NCBI GenBank assembly: GCA_019359435.1
Contig: JAHHHI010000055.1
Coordinates: 62,001-126,000 of the forward strand
Reading direction: 5' to 3'
DNA length: 64,000 nt
Source: Kaiparowitsia implicata GSE-PSE-MK54-09C
Lineage (GTDB): Bacteria > Cyanobacteriota > Cyanobacteriia > Elainellales > Elainellaceae
The notes below the pieces were generated by a model. It was not told where the DNA came from. It saw nothing but the letters and a program-made list of their open reading frames with translations, and searched no databases. The translations under genes and the position numbers were made by a program. Position 1 is the stretch's first letter; each line of letters starts with the position of its first letter. This document shows positions 46,553 to 55,477 of the stretch, piece by piece.

Positions 46553-46843
46553 CTAATACAGCTCAGCTTCAATTTGGTTAAGCGGCACAAAGCATTCTTG
46601 CGGGAGCAGAATGGGCTTGCCGCCAAAAATCAGCTTGCCACGATGGGTGAAGCGGTCAATTGCTATGCCTAGCGGGCGCTGCACTTGATCTGGATGCACT
46701 TCGTAATAGGTGCGATAGATAGTGCGCGCGGCTTGCAATAGGGCCGGGTCAAGCAGCGCCGAAAAGTCGATATGGTCGGGGCGCGCATTCACGCGGGTAT
46801 CGATGTTCGGGTGGTTTGTGGTTGCTTGTGACGTGTACACCAT
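46553..46843 (-). CDS. Small conserved hypothetical protein
   Basis: A 96-aa protein of unknown family. Well-shaped core HIDFSALLDPALLQAARTIY and a beta-rich end (GIAIDRFTHRGKLIFGGKPILLP) look like a real domain. No signal or membrane segment. ATG start at 46843. It lies 96 bp upstream of the DprA-like gene on the same strand, so the two could be co-expressed. No function can be assigned. Confidence 0.62.
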   Translation of the reverse strand: MVYTSQATTNHPNIDTRVNARPDHIDFSALLDPALLQAARTIYRTYYEVHPDQVQRPLGIAIDRFTHRGKLIFGGKPILLPQECFVPLNQIEAELY

Positions 46844-47094
46844 CTACTCCAGGGGTGCGATCGCCACGCTAGAACCTGATCGGGCTGATAGCGTAGCTAT
46901 GGGTATTAGTTCATCAACCATAGGGGTGACTGCCCTCAAGGATAGCGAAAAATTGCCCAGGCGGATGGGGATTCTTGATGAGGGCTTGAGGCGATGACGT
47001 GGCGTGGCTCAATGTACGCGCGATCGCCCCCCGCACTATAAGATCAAAAAGATAAACACCGAGTATTTGACGAACCAATGTTGGAGACCGACGC

Positions 47095-47868
47095 ATGGAT
47101 GTAATTCCTGCCATTGACCTACTGGAGGGGCGCTGCGTGCGCCTGTATCAGGGCGATTATGCGCAATCTCAGGTGTTTGGCGAAAATCCGGTGGCGGTCG
47201 CGCAGCAGTTTGTAGAGCAGGGTGCGACCCGGCTGCATTTGGTGGATCTTGATGGAGCGAAGGCAGGGCATCCGGTCAACCAAGCGGTGATCGAAGCCAT
47301 TGCGCAGGCTGTATCAGTTCCCATAGAAGTGGGGGGTGGATTGCGCGATCGCCAGAGTGTGGCTGACCTGCTGGCGCTAGGCGTTCGCTGGGCTATTCTG
47401 GGCACCGTGGCGGTAGAGCAGCCTGAGTTAATCGCTACCCTCTGCCAAGACTTTCCAGGGCAGATCATCGTGGGCATTGATGCGCGCGATGGCTGGGTGG
47501 CAACCCGGGGCTGGCTCGAAACCTCACAGGTGCGGGCGATCGCCCTCGCACAGCAGATGGAGACCCTCGGCGTTGCCGCTATTATCTACACCGACATCCA
47601 GCGCGATGGAACCTTGCAAGGCCCCAACTACTCAGCCCTACGCGAACTAGCGGAGGCCATTACTGTGCCCGTCATCGCGTCTGGCGGCGTGAGTTCAACG
47701 GCAGATCTGATGCAGCTACTGCGGCTAGAGACGATCGGGGTAACGGGGGCGATCGTCGGCAAATCGCTATACACCGGCGACCTAATTCTGAAGCAAGCCA
47801 TTCGCGCCGTAGGGCAGGGGCGTTGGCAAGATATTCCCCCAGACTTTGGCTCATCCGCACTGGCCTAG
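47095..47868 (+). CDS. hisA: 1-(5-phosphoribosyl)-5-[(5-phosphoribosylamino)methylideneamino]imidazole-4-carboxamide isomerase
   Basis: Histidine-pathway barrel isomerase acting on ProFAR. 257 aa. Motifs: [20 protein letters not shown] with the catalytic Asp8, [20 protein letters not shown] (here IEVGGGLRD), [31 protein letters not shown] with the second catalytic Asp, and SGGVSS. ATG at 47095. The TAG stop consists of the TA target site of MITE copy 4 plus the element's first base. Single gene on the plus strand. Confidence 0.96.
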   Translation: MDVIPAIDLLEGRCVRLYQGDYAQSQVFGENPVAVAQQFVEQGATRLHLVDLDGAKAGHPVNQAVIEAIAQAVSVPIEVGGGLRDRQSVADLLALGVRWAILGTVAVEQPELIATLCQDFPGQIIVGIDARDGWVATRGWLETSQVRAIALAQQMETLGVAAIIYTDIQRDGTLQGPNYSALRELAEAITVPVIASGGVSSTADLMQLLRLETIGVTGAIVGKSLYTGDLILKQAIRAVGQGRWQDIPPDFGSSALA

Positions 47869-48001
47869 GGCGTGTCATCAATTTCGACCAAAAGTCTTAT
47901 CGATCAATTGCTATGAGCATTGCCACGCCCGATCCAAAAAACAGGCTAGGGGCTGTGACCATTGATTTCTGGGCCATTAGCGGCTAATTGATGACAGCCC
48001 C
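47868..48001 (-). mobile_element. MITE family A, copy 4 (134 bp), inserted at the hisA stop
   Basis: Inverted relative to copies 1-3: left end GGGCGTGTCATCAATT, right end AATTGATGACAGCCCC. TA flanks both sides (47866-47867 and 48002-48003). About 9 bp longer than the others through a small insertion in the middle. The reading TAG at the hisA end uses the TA and the element's first G. Confidence 0.9.
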
Positions 48002-48029
48002 TAGTTGTCCTAAAATCCCGCTCGGGAAT

Positions 48030-48086
48030 GCTCAAGAGAGTCAGCGGGGCTGTCGCAATGCGACAGCCCCGCTGACTCTCTTGAGC
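48030..48086. repeat. Perfect 27-bp stem hairpin
   Basis: Two exact 27-base inverted arms (48030-48056 and 48060-48086, beginning GCTCAAGAGAGTCAGCGGGG) flank a 3-base loop. There is no T run on either strand. It lies 28 bp after the MITE and about 80 bp past the oxoamine synthase stop, so it may still terminate that convergent transcript. Confidence 0.88.
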
Positions 48087-48164
48087 TATGGCGCGTCAAG
48101 CGTTGGCTTGACCCAGTTTTATGGATGCGATAGGGAGCGATCGCCCCCCAATCTATATCGCTGT

Positions 48165-49454
48165 TTATGCGCTAATCGTCGCCGTCGCAGGCTTGCAGAC
48201 CAGTTTTCGAGCTGCAACCATGCCATCCACCAGCGCGTCCATTTCTTCGCGCGTGTGCATTGCATTCACCGTGATCCGCAGGCGGGGCTTGGCAATAAAC
48301 CAAATCGGCGATACCCACAGGCCAAAGTCTTTTAGCAGCACCCGAGCAAACTGTTTTGGATTGATGTCCGACGGCAACAATACGGGCAGAACGTTAGTCT
48401 CACCAATCGAGTCAAAGTCGTTCTCTGCCAGCCGACGCCGCAGATACGCGGTATTGTCTTGCAGGGTTTGCACCAGCTCTGGGTTTTGCTTCACTTGGCG
48501 AATCGCTGCGATCGCCGCCGCCGTCAGCGGAGGGGCCAACGAGCAGGTGCCGATTGACGTAGGCGACACATTCAGCAAAGGCTTGAGTTCGGCAACATGG
48601 GTGCTGATAGCAGCGCCAACCGAGGCCCCAAACTTAGAGAAGGTGGTCATAATCAGCGGAATGACACCCTTATCAATCGCGTCCTGCGGCAAGATACCGA
48701 AGTGCTCATAGATACCGCGCCCGGTTGCGCCCAGCGCGCCAGACGCATGCGCTTCATCCATCACCAGCACGCTGCCTTCGTAGTTCGACAGGATGTCGAT
48801 CATTTCGGGCAGAGGCGCAATATCTCCATCCATGGAGAACACAGCATCAGACACGACCATGATGCGATCGCCCGGATTCACATAGCGCTTCAGCTTCCGC
48901 GCCAAGTCCTCCATGTTGCAGTGGCGGTAGGCCCGCACCCGCACCCTGGGGCTATAGCCAAACATCTTGCCCGAGCGCGTCCCGGCATGAGCCAGCGCAG
49001 ACACAATGCAGCCATGATTCAGCACGTCAGTCAGAATCAACGTTTCTCGATCGTTCTCAAACCCAGGCACCGGAATCGCCAAATGGCAAAAGGCATCCAT
49101 CAACGCCTGCATCGCCATCCAGGCATTGAGAAACAACTGAGTATGGGGCAAATGCTTGAAGGAGGACACTTCGTTTTCTAGCTGGCGATGCAGGTCAATG
49201 CGACCGCTCAGCACTGAGGTCGAGCTGTTGGAGGTGCCATAGGTGATGATGGCATCGATCGCAGCTTGCTTCACCGCTTCGTGCTGCACCAGCCCAAGCA
49301 CGTCGTTGGTGCAAAATGTGAGGACGTTGTGGCGATCGCCAGTGGCAGCTTCTTCGATGTCAACGCGGTTGCCGCTTTTGCCTAGGCAGATGTATTCATC
49401 TGGATCAAGCTCGCTTTCATACCAGCGCTGGACATATTCTTTAACGACTTGCAC
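48165..49454 (-). CDS. Alpha-oxoamine synthase family PLP enzyme (KBL/BioF/SPT type)
   Basis: A 429-aa PLP enzyme of the family that condenses an amino acid with an acyl thioester (BioF, Kbl, serine palmitoyltransferase). Motifs: TFCTNDVLGLVQH, LTDVLNHGCIVSA (cofactor-stacking His), VVSDAVFSMDGDIAPL, VMDEAHASGALGATGRG and the Schiff-base Lys in TTFSKFGASVG. The glycine-rich stretch usually GSGGSR reads TSNSSTSVLSGR, so it is off the BioF mainstream. GTG start with a GGGGAG site. It is the last of a same-strand set with a Rieske oxygenase and an Asp/Asn-hydroxylase-like gene. Confidence 0.85.
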   Translation of the reverse strand: MQVVKEYVQRWYESELDPDEYICLGKSGNRVDIEEAATGDRHNVLTFCTNDVLGLVQHEAVKQAAIDAIITYGTSNSSTSVLSGRIDLHRQLENEVSSFKHLPHTQLFLNAWMAMQALMDAFCHLAIPVPGFENDRETLILTDVLNHGCIVSALAHAGTRSGKMFGYSPRVRVRAYRHCNMEDLARKLKRYVNPGDRIMVVSDAVFSMDGDIAPLPEMIDILSNYEGSVLVMDEAHASGALGATGRGIYEHFGILPQDAIDKGVIPLIMTTFSKFGASVGAAISTHVAELKPLLNVSPTSIGTCSLAPPLTAAAIAAIRQVKQNPELVQTLQDNTAYLRRRLAENDFDSIGETNVLPVLLPSDINPKQFARVLLKDFGLWVSPIWFIAKPRLRITVNAMHTREEMDALVDGMVAARKLVCKPATATISA

Positions 49455-49761
49455 GATAAACTCCCCTCACCGTAAATGATTTAGTACCGTTTTGACTCTG
49501 GCTTGCTAGCAGAATACCCAAACGGGAAAACCGCTGCGCCCTTTGCCCCATCCATGTGCATAGCCAAGGTGCATAATCTATCAACCTGCGTAAAATCTCC
49601 CCAAATGCGTTTAGGCGATTGGTCAAAACTCCAAAAGCGGCAGGGTTTAGCCATAAGTTAGGCCAATGGGATGGAACCAAATATAAACACTTAGTGTAAG
49701 GGCTGACACTAATCTGACAGAGCCACCCCGGGTTTATCCAGATGTTCTGTTCCACTTCTCA
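49455..49761. other. Intergenic region between oxoamine synthase and Rieske genes
   Basis: 307 bp, enough for a separate promoter of the oxoamine synthase gene. No terminator was seen after the Rieske gene, so read-through is possible. The 104-codon minus-strand frame here overlaps the synthase start out of frame and has no motif. Confidence 0.5.
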
Positions 49762-50910
49762 TCAAGCCCGTGAATTGTCCACTGCCAACGCTCGAACCTC
49801 GTGAGCGGGCGGCGTGGCTGAGTTGTCATCCCGCATGGCCGCGCCTGATGCGGGGCTAGGTTGAGACGATTGTGACATAAATTGATCGAACTGCCGGACG
49901 ATTAATCGCTGCAGAGCAATAATTGCCGGATTGATTTCGACATAGCGCCGTTGATCGCCGCGGGTGTAGGTGCGCTGCTCACTTTCCATCATCTCCACAT
50001 CCTGTCGCAGAAACTTCATGAAGAACTGCTCTCGCACAAATCGCATCAGTGGCTCACGCACCGGGTTAAGCAGCCAGCGGGGGACGGGCAACCGCAAAAA
50101 CAGCATCGAGAAGGATCGCGTTTCCTGTGGCCCTACCGGGAGCCGCATGAGATAGAGCGACGACACGCCTTCCATAGAGCTGTGGTAGTGCGGATAGTGG
50201 TAGTGGATATCGACGATGCGACTGGTAACGCCCCCATCGGTGCTCAGCCCCAGCACCTTCGTGATGAAGCCTTTGTAGTACACCCGGTAGCGGGCGCGAA
50301 CATGCTCGGCAGAGTCTTCTAGCTTTAGCAATTCGGGGTCATACCAGCCTTGCAGATTTTCGTGCAAGAAGCCGTGGAACACATCCATCGTGTTTTCGTT
50401 GCAGATGGAGAAGTGCGCCTTGAAATGCCCGGTAATGGGAATCATGAAGCAGTCGGGGTCGTCATACTCGGGCACGCTGGGCAGCGGTTGACTCTCTGCT
50501 AACGCGCGATCGCCCGGAAACACCCACACAATACCGTAGCGCTCCCGAACGGGATAGCTGCGCGCCTGAGCGCAGGGCAGCTTCTGATCGGCGGGCAGGT
50601 AGGGAATGCGGGCACAATTGCCGTCAGGGGTGAATTCCCAACCGTGGTAAGGACACACCAAGCGATCGCCCGACACCTTGCCTTGGTGCAGCTCTACGCC
50701 TTTGTGGGGGCACGCATTTTCCATGGCATGGGCCTGTCCCGCAGTATCGCGATAGAGGGCGATCGCCTGCTGCCACACCGTGACAGGCACCACTTCACCA
50801 GATTTGAGCTGATTGGCCCAAACTGCTGGATACCAGTGATCGGGGTTGATACCCACCTCGCGCACTCGATTTTGCACCGTTTGACCCTTAAGGGTGGTTG
50901 CCAGTTCCAT
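49762..50910 (-). CDS. Rieske non-haem iron oxygenase
   Basis: A 382-aa oxygenase. The Rieske 2Fe-2S site is C-x-H in NACPHKGVELHQG and C-x2-H in LVCPYHGWEF. The mononuclear iron site is seen in ENTMDVFHGFLHENL (Asp and two His). The group contains ring-hydroxylating and PaO/Lls1-type oxygenases; the electron-donor partner is not encoded nearby. The C-terminal tail is Ser/Ala-rich. ATG at 50910. It lies between the hydroxylase-like and oxoamine synthase genes on the same strand. The substrate is unknown; a lipid or tailoring role is suggested by context only. Confidence 0.88.
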   Translation of the reverse strand: MELATTLKGQTVQNRVREVGINPDHWYPAVWANQLKSGEVVPVTVWQQAIALYRDTAGQAHAMENACPHKGVELHQGKVSGDRLVCPYHGWEFTPDGNCARIPYLPADQKLPCAQARSYPVRERYGIVWVFPGDRALAESQPLPSVPEYDDPDCFMIPITGHFKAHFSICNENTMDVFHGFLHENLQGWYDPELLKLEDSAEHVRARYRVYYKGFITKVLGLSTDGGVTSRIVDIHYHYPHYHSSMEGVSSLYLMRLPVGPQETRSFSMLFLRLPVPRWLLNPVREPLMRFVREQFFMKFLRQDVEMMESEQRTYTRGDQRRYVEINPAIIALQRLIVRQFDQFMSQSSQPSPASGAAMRDDNSATPPAHEVRALAVDNSRA

Positions 50911-51110
50911 CGAACGACCTTCAACTCGCTATTTGCTATATATTCATTTCATGGACTAAAGATTGGCTCGTCTGACCCATGCCGCACAGCGTCAGACAGC
51001 TTGTCACCTACGTACTATTACACAGGTTACACAAGACATTCCTGCCAATCGATTCAGAAACTTGCGCCCCTAGAGCCACGGGGAAACGCGGGGGGCGATC
51101 GCCCTGATCG

Positions 51111-51824
51111 CTAGCCCAGCAGCGACTCCACCTGCTTTTCCCAACTGTCTTGATTGCGCCGAGCGACCTGCACAATTGGGGTCAGCGCCACAATGGCACA
51201 CACCAACTCGTTCAACCACGACATGGGAAAGCGCATGGGCCGCATAATGTCTAAAAACAACACGACGCGATAGTCATCCGTGTCGTTCCAGACTTCGTGC
51301 ATGAACGTGTCGTCAAAGATTAGGCTTTTGCCTTCTTCCCAATGGGCATACTGATCCGCCACGCGGATGCGGCACTTCTCTTTTTCCTGCGGCACCTTGA
51401 GGCCCAGATGGTAGCGGATAAACCCCTTGTGCTTGCCGTAGTGCGCGGGGATATGTTTGCCCGGTGCCAAGATCGAGAAAAACGCCACCTTGAGTCCTGG
51501 GATTCGTTGCAGCAGCTTCACCGTTTCAGGACAGCGTTTGCAGTTTTGCTTGGCCTTGTAGCCAAAGGCCCAGAAGAAGTAGGTTTTCCACAGGTTGTCG
51601 CCTGCAATGTTGCGCTGGCGAGGAGAAATATCATCGAAGTTAGGCAGCACATCCACGTACGCCATCACCCCATCGAGCTCTTTACGAATGACCGTCCAGT
51701 TGGCTTCCAGATCCTTCGCCCAGGGAAACTGATCGGTTGTAAAGAAGGTCGAGTCTCCCACTAGGGAATACTCAGGCACCATCGCCTCAAGTTTTTTGGT
51801 CACTGATTTCAGCAACGCGTTCAT
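51111..51824 (-). CDS. Aspartyl/asparaginyl beta-hydroxylase family dioxygenase (LpxO-like)
   Basis: A 237-aa Fe(II)/2-oxoglutarate dioxygenase of the AspH/LpxO family. The two iron His are His139 (RYHLGLKVP) and His176 (DTFMHEVWND), with the 2-oxoglutarate-binding part in IFDDTF and RVVLFLDIMRP. LpxO members hydroxylate acyl chains of lipid A; others act on peptides. A hydrophobic C-terminal segment (about 204-221) might attach to a membrane. ATG at 51824. First enzyme in the hydroxylase-Rieske-oxoamine synthase set; a Fur-family regulator precedes it. Confidence 0.88.
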   Translation of the reverse strand: MNALLKSVTKKLEAMVPEYSLVGDSTFFTTDQFPWAKDLEANWTVIRKELDGVMAYVDVLPNFDDISPRQRNIAGDNLWKTYFFWAFGYKAKQNCKRCPETVKLLQRIPGLKVAFFSILAPGKHIPAHYGKHKGFIRYHLGLKVPQEKEKCRIRVADQYAHWEEGKSLIFDDTFMHEVWNDTDDYRVVLFLDIMRPMRFPMSWLNELVCAIVALTPIVQVARRNQDSWEKQVESLLG

Positions 51825-52001
51825 TCATACCCTCACGTAAACCACACCCGGCACCATGGCGATCGCCATCCTTAGCCGAGTCCTAGCCTAGCGGCAAGAC
51901 GACCCCGTTGGGCAGGGCGATCGTGACAGATGGAGGGGTGTCCTAGTGAGGAAGCCCAAGCGGGATGCCCAAGCGGGATGCCCAAATGGAGGAGTCAGCG
52001 C

Positions 52002-52397
52002 TTAATCCTGCGCATCGGCCAGTTGGCAGCGGGTACACAATCCAAAAAATTCCAGCATGTGGTAATAAATTTTGAACTTGTACGACTGGTTTAGCTCCGT
52101 TTCTAGGCTGTGGACGGGGCACTCGTCAATGGGGATAGAAGTGCCACACTGCACGCAGGTCAGGTGGTGGCGGTCTTCCTGCATCGAGCTGTAGAGCGAT
52201 TCGCCCGACGGCAGCGTGCGCACCTGCACCACGCCTTCTACTTTAAGCACTTCTAGCGAGCGATACACGGTGGCGAGCCCAATGCTGCTACCGCTGTTGC
52301 GGAGTTCTAAATAAATTTCTTGAGCAGAATAGGCGCGATCGCTCGCTTTTAGCAGATCGATAATTCGTTCTTGGTTGCGGGTGCGGCGCGTTTTCAT
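52002..52397 (-). CDS. Fur-family metalloregulator, probably Zur/FurB
   Basis: DNA-binding metal sensor. The frame is open to 52547 but the ATG at 52397 (MKTRRTRNQERIIDLLKAS) gives 131 aa, matching the Zur/FurB size. Winged helix at about 10-70 (LATVYRSLEVLKVEG). Regulatory His77-His78 in DRHHLTC and two structural Cys pairs, Cys81/84 and Cys121/124. The wording CGTSIPIDECPVH is closest to cyanobacterial Zur (FurB), with PerR or Fur as less likely options. It stands 178 bp upstream of an iron dioxygenase gene on the same strand. Confidence 0.84.
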   Translation of the reverse strand: MKTRRTRNQERIIDLLKASDRAYSAQEIYLELRNSGSSIGLATVYRSLEVLKVEGVVQVRTLPSGESLYSSMQEDRHHLTCVQCGTSIPIDECPVHSLETELNQSYKFKIYYHMLEFFGLCTRCQLADAQD

Positions 52398-52682
52398 AGC
52401 CAATGGCAGAAACGGACTCAAAACAAACGGAGAGCCAAGTGGCAGGAGGATCAAAGCGCTGAGAGATGTCTTACCACACGACATCCCTATCATACCTCCC
52501 TGGTCTAATCCGACATTGCTGAAGTCATTGCTGAAGTAGCAGGGCATGTTGCGTCATCCGTTTGTGAGGGCAGAGCCTTTGACCTATGCGGGTTTCATGC
52601 GATGGGTCATGAGTTGCCCAGAGCCCCATTGCAGCAGACCCATTGCGATAGAATCGAGAGTGGATATTTGAGAGGGTGCATT

Positions 52683-52955
52683 GTGGATCAACTTGTAACT
52701 CAGCTCTATCGGGCCAAAATCTTTATTACGCTGCGTCCCTCAGTGCTAGATCCCGCCGGAACGGCAGTTCAGTCCGGGTTGCAGCACATGGGCTACGACA
52801 ATGTATCGCAGGTGCGCATCGGCAAGTATGTGGAAGTGACGCTCGCGGCAGCCGATGAGGCCGCAGCCCGACAGCAACTCGACCAAATGTGTGATCAACT
52901 GCTGGCGAATCCGGTGATTGAGAATTATCGATTTGAGATGGAGTTGACGCTTTAA
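52683..52955 (+). CDS. purS: Phosphoribosylformylglycinamidine synthase subunit PurS
   Basis: Small subunit linking PurQ and PurL in the fourth step of purine synthesis. The frame is open from 52602, but the GTG at 52683 fits the family, giving 90 aa with YRAKIFITLRPSVLDPAGTAV, LQHMGYDNVSQVRIGKY and NPVIENYRFEMEL. purQ follows 91 bp later. purL is not in the window. Confidence 0.94.
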   Translation: MDQLVTQLYRAKIFITLRPSVLDPAGTAVQSGLQHMGYDNVSQVRIGKYVEVTLAAADEAAARQQLDQMCDQLLANPVIENYRFEMELTL

Positions 52956-53046
52956 GCCCTTGTATTTGCAACGATCTAGGCGATCGCCCAGCCTGCATTT
53001 CTCCACACTCTAGTCTGTCTACTTCTATCCCTTCACCCTACCTTCT

Positions 53047-53751
53047 ATGAAATTCGGCGTTCTTGTATTTCCGGGGTCAAACTGCGATCGCGATGCGGCG
53101 ATGGTGACGCGCGATCTGCTCGGTCAGCCGACGCGGATGGTGTGGCATGAAGAGAGCGATCTGGCCGATTTAGACGTGGTGATTGTGCCCGGCGGGTTTA
53201 GCTATGGCGATTATTTGCGGTGTGGGGCGATCGCCCGATTCTCGCCAGCTCTGCGCGCTACCCTCGACCACGCTCAACGCGGCGGACTGGTGCTGGGCAT
53301 TTGCAATGGCTTTCAGGTGTTGACCGAGGCGGGGCTGCTGCCAGGAGCGCTGATGCGAAATCGGGATTTGCACTTTGTGTGCGATCGCGTGCATCTGCGA
53401 GTAGAACGCACCACCCTACCCTGGACGCAGGCCTACCAACCGGGTGAGCGCATTACGCTTCCCATTGCCCATGGCGAAGGCTGCTATTTTGCCGATGCCG
53501 ACATGCTGAAACAGATCAACGATCGCGAGCAAGTGGTGTTCCGCTATGCTGCCGCCGATGGATCACTGACAGATGACGCCAACCCCAACGGTTCGGTTGA
53601 GCACATTGCAGGCCTCTGCAACACACGCGGCAACGTATTGGGGATGATGCCCCACCCCGAACGTGCTGCTGACCCAATGCTGGGCAGCATCGATGGGCTG
53701 CGCCTATTTGAAGGGGTGCTAGCGGCATGGGCAGGCGCTGCGCCGCGCTAG
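53047..53751 (+). CDS. purQ: Phosphoribosylformylglycinamidine synthase subunit PurQ (glutaminase)
   Basis: Class I glutamine amidotransferase that supplies ammonia to PurL. 234 aa. Nucleophile Cys86 in [12 protein letters not shown], oxyanion part [15 protein letters not shown] and the His-Glu pair in MMPHPERA. A typical opening [17 protein letters not shown] at 53047. It pairs with purS 91 bp upstream. It converges with the mlaD-like gene with a 38-bp gap and no clear terminator between them. Confidence 0.96.
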   Translation: MKFGVLVFPGSNCDRDAAMVTRDLLGQPTRMVWHEESDLADLDVVIVPGGFSYGDYLRCGAIARFSPALRATLDHAQRGGLVLGICNGFQVLTEAGLLPGALMRNRDLHFVCDRVHLRVERTTLPWTQAYQPGERITLPIAHGEGCYFADADMLKQINDREQVVFRYAAADGSLTDDANPNGSVEHIAGLCNTRGNVLGMMPHPERAADPMLGSIDGLRLFEGVLAAWAGAAPR

Positions 53752-53789
53752 TGAAATTCATTCACGCCCAAGCGCCTGGTTATTAACGA

Positions 53790-55136
53790 CTAATTGAGCC
53801 GATTAGGGCGATCGCGCGGGTCTTCTGCCGTTTGGGGCGGACGGGCGGGAGTTCCCCCAAGCGCTTCTGGCAGGGATGTGGGCACGGTGGGCGACAGCGG
53901 TGCTGAGCCTGCCGCTTCAGCAGCAGCAGGTGCTGCAGGATTCGAGTCGCTGGGGAGATCTGCGTCCACCAAATCCTCAGCGAGCTGTAGCGCACTGGCT
54001 GCAGGGGAGAGCGCCTCAGCAACTTGAGTTTGCTGCTGGAGTTGTTCCGTCGAAGACACTAACCGACTAAAGCCCCGAATCAAATCTCGCAGCCCGCGCC
54101 GCAGTGTCGGGTCGCCCGTTAGCTCATCCAGATCTGCCGTGATTTTTTGAGCATTTTGAAAGGTAGCGCGGGCGCTATCTAGCGTTTCTTGCAGCAGCAG
54201 CAGGTTGTCAGCGCTGCCAAGTGAGTCGGTTAGGGCACGCAGGCTCACAGAGGCTTGAGCCGCATTGTCTGCCGCAAGCGCCGCACTGGTAGACAGCAGT
54301 TGCAGATCTGCAATCACGCCCTGCTCCTCTACCAGAGGCATCAGGCGATTCACAATCACGCGAATATCGTTGCTGGTCTGCGTCACATTATTCAACGTGC
54401 TCACCAACGACCCTTGGTTAGCGGCAATCAGCCGATTCACCTCATTTGCTGTGACAGACAGTTCTGACGCGGTTCGCCCAACAGCTAGGGTTGTGGCATT
54501 GGCCGAGCGAGATAGGGTGCTCAGCTCTGCTTGCACAGATTCTGCTAGCTCAGTCACTTCTGCCGTGAGTCGGGTGACGCCAGCCGCCGCGTCAGACGAG
54601 TTGCGCGTTAGGGTGTTGATATTTTCAAACAGTTCAGGATTATTAAGAATGTTGGTCAGCTGAATCGTGGCGCGGATCAATTCGTTAAAGGTGACGCCCT
54701 TTTCGCCAGAAATGCGATCGCCATCACATATCACCAACGTGCGATCGCATTCCTCTGCCAAGGGGTCAAAGCTGCCCGCCGCCAACACCTCTTGGGCAGG
54801 CGGCAGGATGTCAATCCCAGCCTCGCCAATCAGCCCCGTCTGGTTGGGGTAGATCAGCGAATTTCGCGGAATAACGACCGAGGGCGGTGAGATCTCCACC
54901 TCCACTTCCGCGAGGTTTAACCCAGGGCGCACATCCGTAATTTGACCCACCAAAACTCCGCGATAGCGCACCGGGCCACCCGGCTGAATGCCACCCGCAT
55001 CCACAAACTCAATCAAAAACGTATAGCTGCGGCTAAAGTTGAGCCCTCGGATCCACAGCCCCAATCCTATAAATAGCCCTAGCCCTGCCAGGATCAGCAG
55101 GCCCACTGAGCCTTCTCGAAGTGTGCGCGATCGCAT
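53790..55136 (-). CDS. MCE-family lipid transport protein (MlaD/TGD2-like)
   Basis: A 448-aa substrate-binding component of an MCE/Mla-type lipid transporter. One N-terminal transmembrane helix (about 10-32), then the MCE domain (about 38-120) with RYRGVLVGQITDV and LIYPNQTGLIGEAGIDILP. A long helical stretch, probably coiled coil (about 150-370), follows, and a Pro/Ala-rich end. In chloroplasts, TGD2 is the counterpart. An MlaF-like ATPase gene lies upstream on the same strand (341-bp gap); no MlaE permease is in the window. Likely located at the inner envelope facing the periplasm. Confidence 0.9.
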   Translation of the reverse strand: MRSRTLREGSVGLLILAGLGLFIGLGLWIRGLNFSRSYTFLIEFVDAGGIQPGGPVRYRGVLVGQITDVRPGLNLAEVEVEISPPSVVIPRNSLIYPNQTGLIGEAGIDILPPAQEVLAAGSFDPLAEECDRTLVICDGDRISGEKGVTFNELIRATIQLTNILNNPELFENINTLTRNSSDAAAGVTRLTAEVTELAESVQAELSTLSRSANATTLAVGRTASELSVTANEVNRLIAANQGSLVSTLNNVTQTSNDIRVIVNRLMPLVEEQGVIADLQLLSTSAALAADNAAQASVSLRALTDSLGSADNLLLLQETLDSARATFQNAQKITADLDELTGDPTLRRGLRDLIRGFSRLVSSTEQLQQQTQVAEALSPAASALQLAEDLVDADLPSDSNPAAPAAAEAAGSAPLSPTVPTSLPEALGGTPARPPQTAEDPRDRPNRLN

Positions 55137-55477
55137 ATCTCTCTCCCTTCCGCTGCCGCCTATCCCACTTTCCCCAGATGCCGTCAGTAGAGGCTAAAAT
55201 CATGAACTCCGCACCCCCCGGACAAGCTGTCTGATCTGGTTATAGCCAATTCTCTCTGGTGCGCTCTCTGAATTAGGACAGTTTCATCAGCCTAATCGAC
55301 ACCAGACGGGTGTCCGCCCCGTGCCCGCATCTCCACAGTTCGCAACCCACCCTCATCATCCCTTGTCCTGATTACATTACTCGCACAGGGTATCTGCGCC
55401 AATGCCCCAGTCAGGGGATTTCATAGTTTTTGAGGATCTATTTGGGATCTATTCGGGGCCTATAAGCAGACGTAGGC
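55137..55477. other. Intergenic region between MlaF-like and MlaD-like genes
   Basis: 341 bp without a coding ORF. Long enough for its own promoter for the MCE gene; none was clear. No terminator recognised after the ATPase gene. Confidence 0.5.

Noticed and set aside
49441..49755. Minus-strand 104-codon ORF between the oxoamine synthase and Rieske genes
   Set aside because: Overlaps the synthase start in another frame; no conserved motif, Trp/Leu-rich by chance.
49762..50910. Saxitoxin-type Rieske oxygenase (SxtT/SxtH) as evidence of a toxin cluster
   Set aside because: The Rieske and iron motifs are generic and the flanking genes do not include other saxitoxin-pathway genes; the start of the protein does not resemble SxtT.
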